Shown here piece after piece: positions 63,425 to 64,000 of a stretch of DNA of 64,000 bases; position 1 is the stretch's first letter; each line of letters opens with the position of its first letter. The position numbers and the translations under genes are program-made. This DNA is from Acinetobacter genomosp. 15BJ. GTDB lineage: Bacteria; Pseudomonadota; Gammaproteobacteria; Pseudomonadales; Moraxellaceae. A model generated the notes under the pieces. The model had not been told where the DNA came from. It ran no database searches and was given only the letters and a program-made list of their open reading frames with translations. Location: contig NZ_KE007345.1 of assembly GCF_000400715.1 (NCBI RefSeq), positions 258,351-322,350 on the forward strand, written 5' to 3'.

Positions 63425-64000
63425 CTAAGCTGTGATTCGTTGTAAACGGTCTTGTAACATCATGCGCATTTCCAGCGGATCTTTTTGCAAAATATCATCG
63501 CCTGTACGCCCTTGCTCAGCATTTTTCTGCGCCACTTGTAAGCGCATACTCCAGAAACGGCACGCCGCCATCGCCAAGAAGATATTTAAACAGGCCAACT
63601 CATCAACGGTCAGTTGACGAATGCTTTGATAGGCTGCAAGAAAGGCATCGGCCTTGGCTTGATCCAAATGTGCTTGTGGATAGGCAGTACAGAAGTCATT
63701 GATACTAATCGCAATATCAAACAACCATTCATCTTGATTCAATTCATAAAAATCAAGAATACCCTGTAGTTGATCGCCTTCAAACAAGGTGTTATCCCGA
63801 AATAGATCCGAATGAATAAAGCCCGTAGGACGGTCTGGATGCTGTTGGGTAATGGCAGCAAAATGCTGGAACACCTGCGCCAATAATGCCTGATCTTGCG
63901 CATTCATTTGTGGCTTAAGTTGCTCAGCAACATCTGACCAATATTGATGATTACGATTAAAATCCCGTTCTAAAGGAAAGCCTTGTAAGGCCAAATGCAA
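63425..64000 (-). CDS. thrB: Homoserine kinase, 3' part
   Basis: The C-terminal 191 residues of a choline-kinase-fold homoserine kinase (ThrB type II, as in pseudomonads). The catalytic loop FIHSDLFRDNTLF and the metal-binding DFYELNQDEWLFDIAISINDFC are clear. The N-terminus, including the ATP-binding lobe, lies beyond the right edge of the window, so the reported start is only the edge. Threonine biosynthesis role inferred from the family. It is followed nine bases later by the cold-shock/DUF1294 gene. Confidence 0.82.
   Translation of the reverse strand: MHLALQGFPLERDFNRNHQYWSDVAEQLKPQMNAQDQALLAQVFQHFAAITQQHPDRPTGFIHSDLFRDNTLFEGDQLQGILDFYELNQDEWLFDIAISINDFCTAYPQAHLDQAKADAFLAAYQSIRQLTVDELACLNIFLAMAACRFWSMRLQVAQKNAEQGRTGDDILQKDPLEMRMMLQDRLQRITA

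Overview
The window is a chromosomal segment of a gamma-proteobacterium of the genus Acinetobacter. The evidence is the acr1-type fatty acyl-CoA reductase, the low G+C coding style, a dcw cluster that begins at rsmH without mraZ and stops at mraY, and the gltX-tRNA arrangement. I cannot fix the species. No phage, insertion sequence, CRISPR array or rRNA was seen; most of the window looks like stable chromosome with metabolic and transport genes.

Layout. 1-9.6 kb: 3' end of the PBP1A gene, convergent rlmA, then the minus-strand cell-wall operon rsmH-ftsL-ftsI-murE-murF-mraY with its own promoter and terminator. 9.7-11.5 kb: periplasmic sulfate-binding protein and a small secreted protein. 11.5-15.3 kb: gltX, tRNA-Ala(GGC), and three identical tRNA-Glu(TTC) genes with an amino-acid permease between copies 1 and 2. 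15.3-18.7 kb: two unrecognised proteins and a zinc-ribbon membrane protein. 18.7-26.0 kb: heavy-metal efflux set czcI-czcC-czcB-czcA followed by a CDF transporter (czcD), all on the minus strand. 26.1-32 kb: lipoprotein, Sel1-repeat protein, ettA, metY-type sulfhydrylase, acr1. 31.8-34.4 kb: an exported pair, one CYTH-like and one phytase-like. 34.9-42.5 kb: MFS carrier, HD protein, CitMHS carrier, LysR/SDR divergent pair, azlCD with an AraC regulator. 42.7-47.7 kb: tex and ompR-envZ. 47.9-54.7 kb: acetate CoA-transferase, methyltransferase, two tRNA-Phe genes, GNAT protein, hisB-hisH, a DUF805 protein, a 3'-5' exonuclease and hisA. 54.9-58 kb: SulP transporter with a structured leader, and an XRE-cupin regulator divergent from an EamA exporter. 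58-62.3 kb: organosulfur monooxygenase-type genes. 62.4-64 kb: DUF4870 protein, a cold-shock/DUF1294 protein and the 3' end of a homoserine kinase gene.

How the parts fit. Several genes deal with sulfur (sulfate-binding protein, sulfhydrylase, SfnB/DszC-like and LLM monooxygenases, and possibly SulP), but they are dispersed rather than in one operon. Metal export forms a complete outer-membrane-to-cytoplasm set. The most interesting non-coding signals are a nearly identical 18-bp palindrome upstream of both acr1 and an HD-domain gene 6.3 kb away, two copies of a 16-bp palindrome between the XRE-cupin regulator and the exporter, and mutually exclusive hairpins in the sulP leader. All functional names come from reading motifs and recalling families; no database search was possible.
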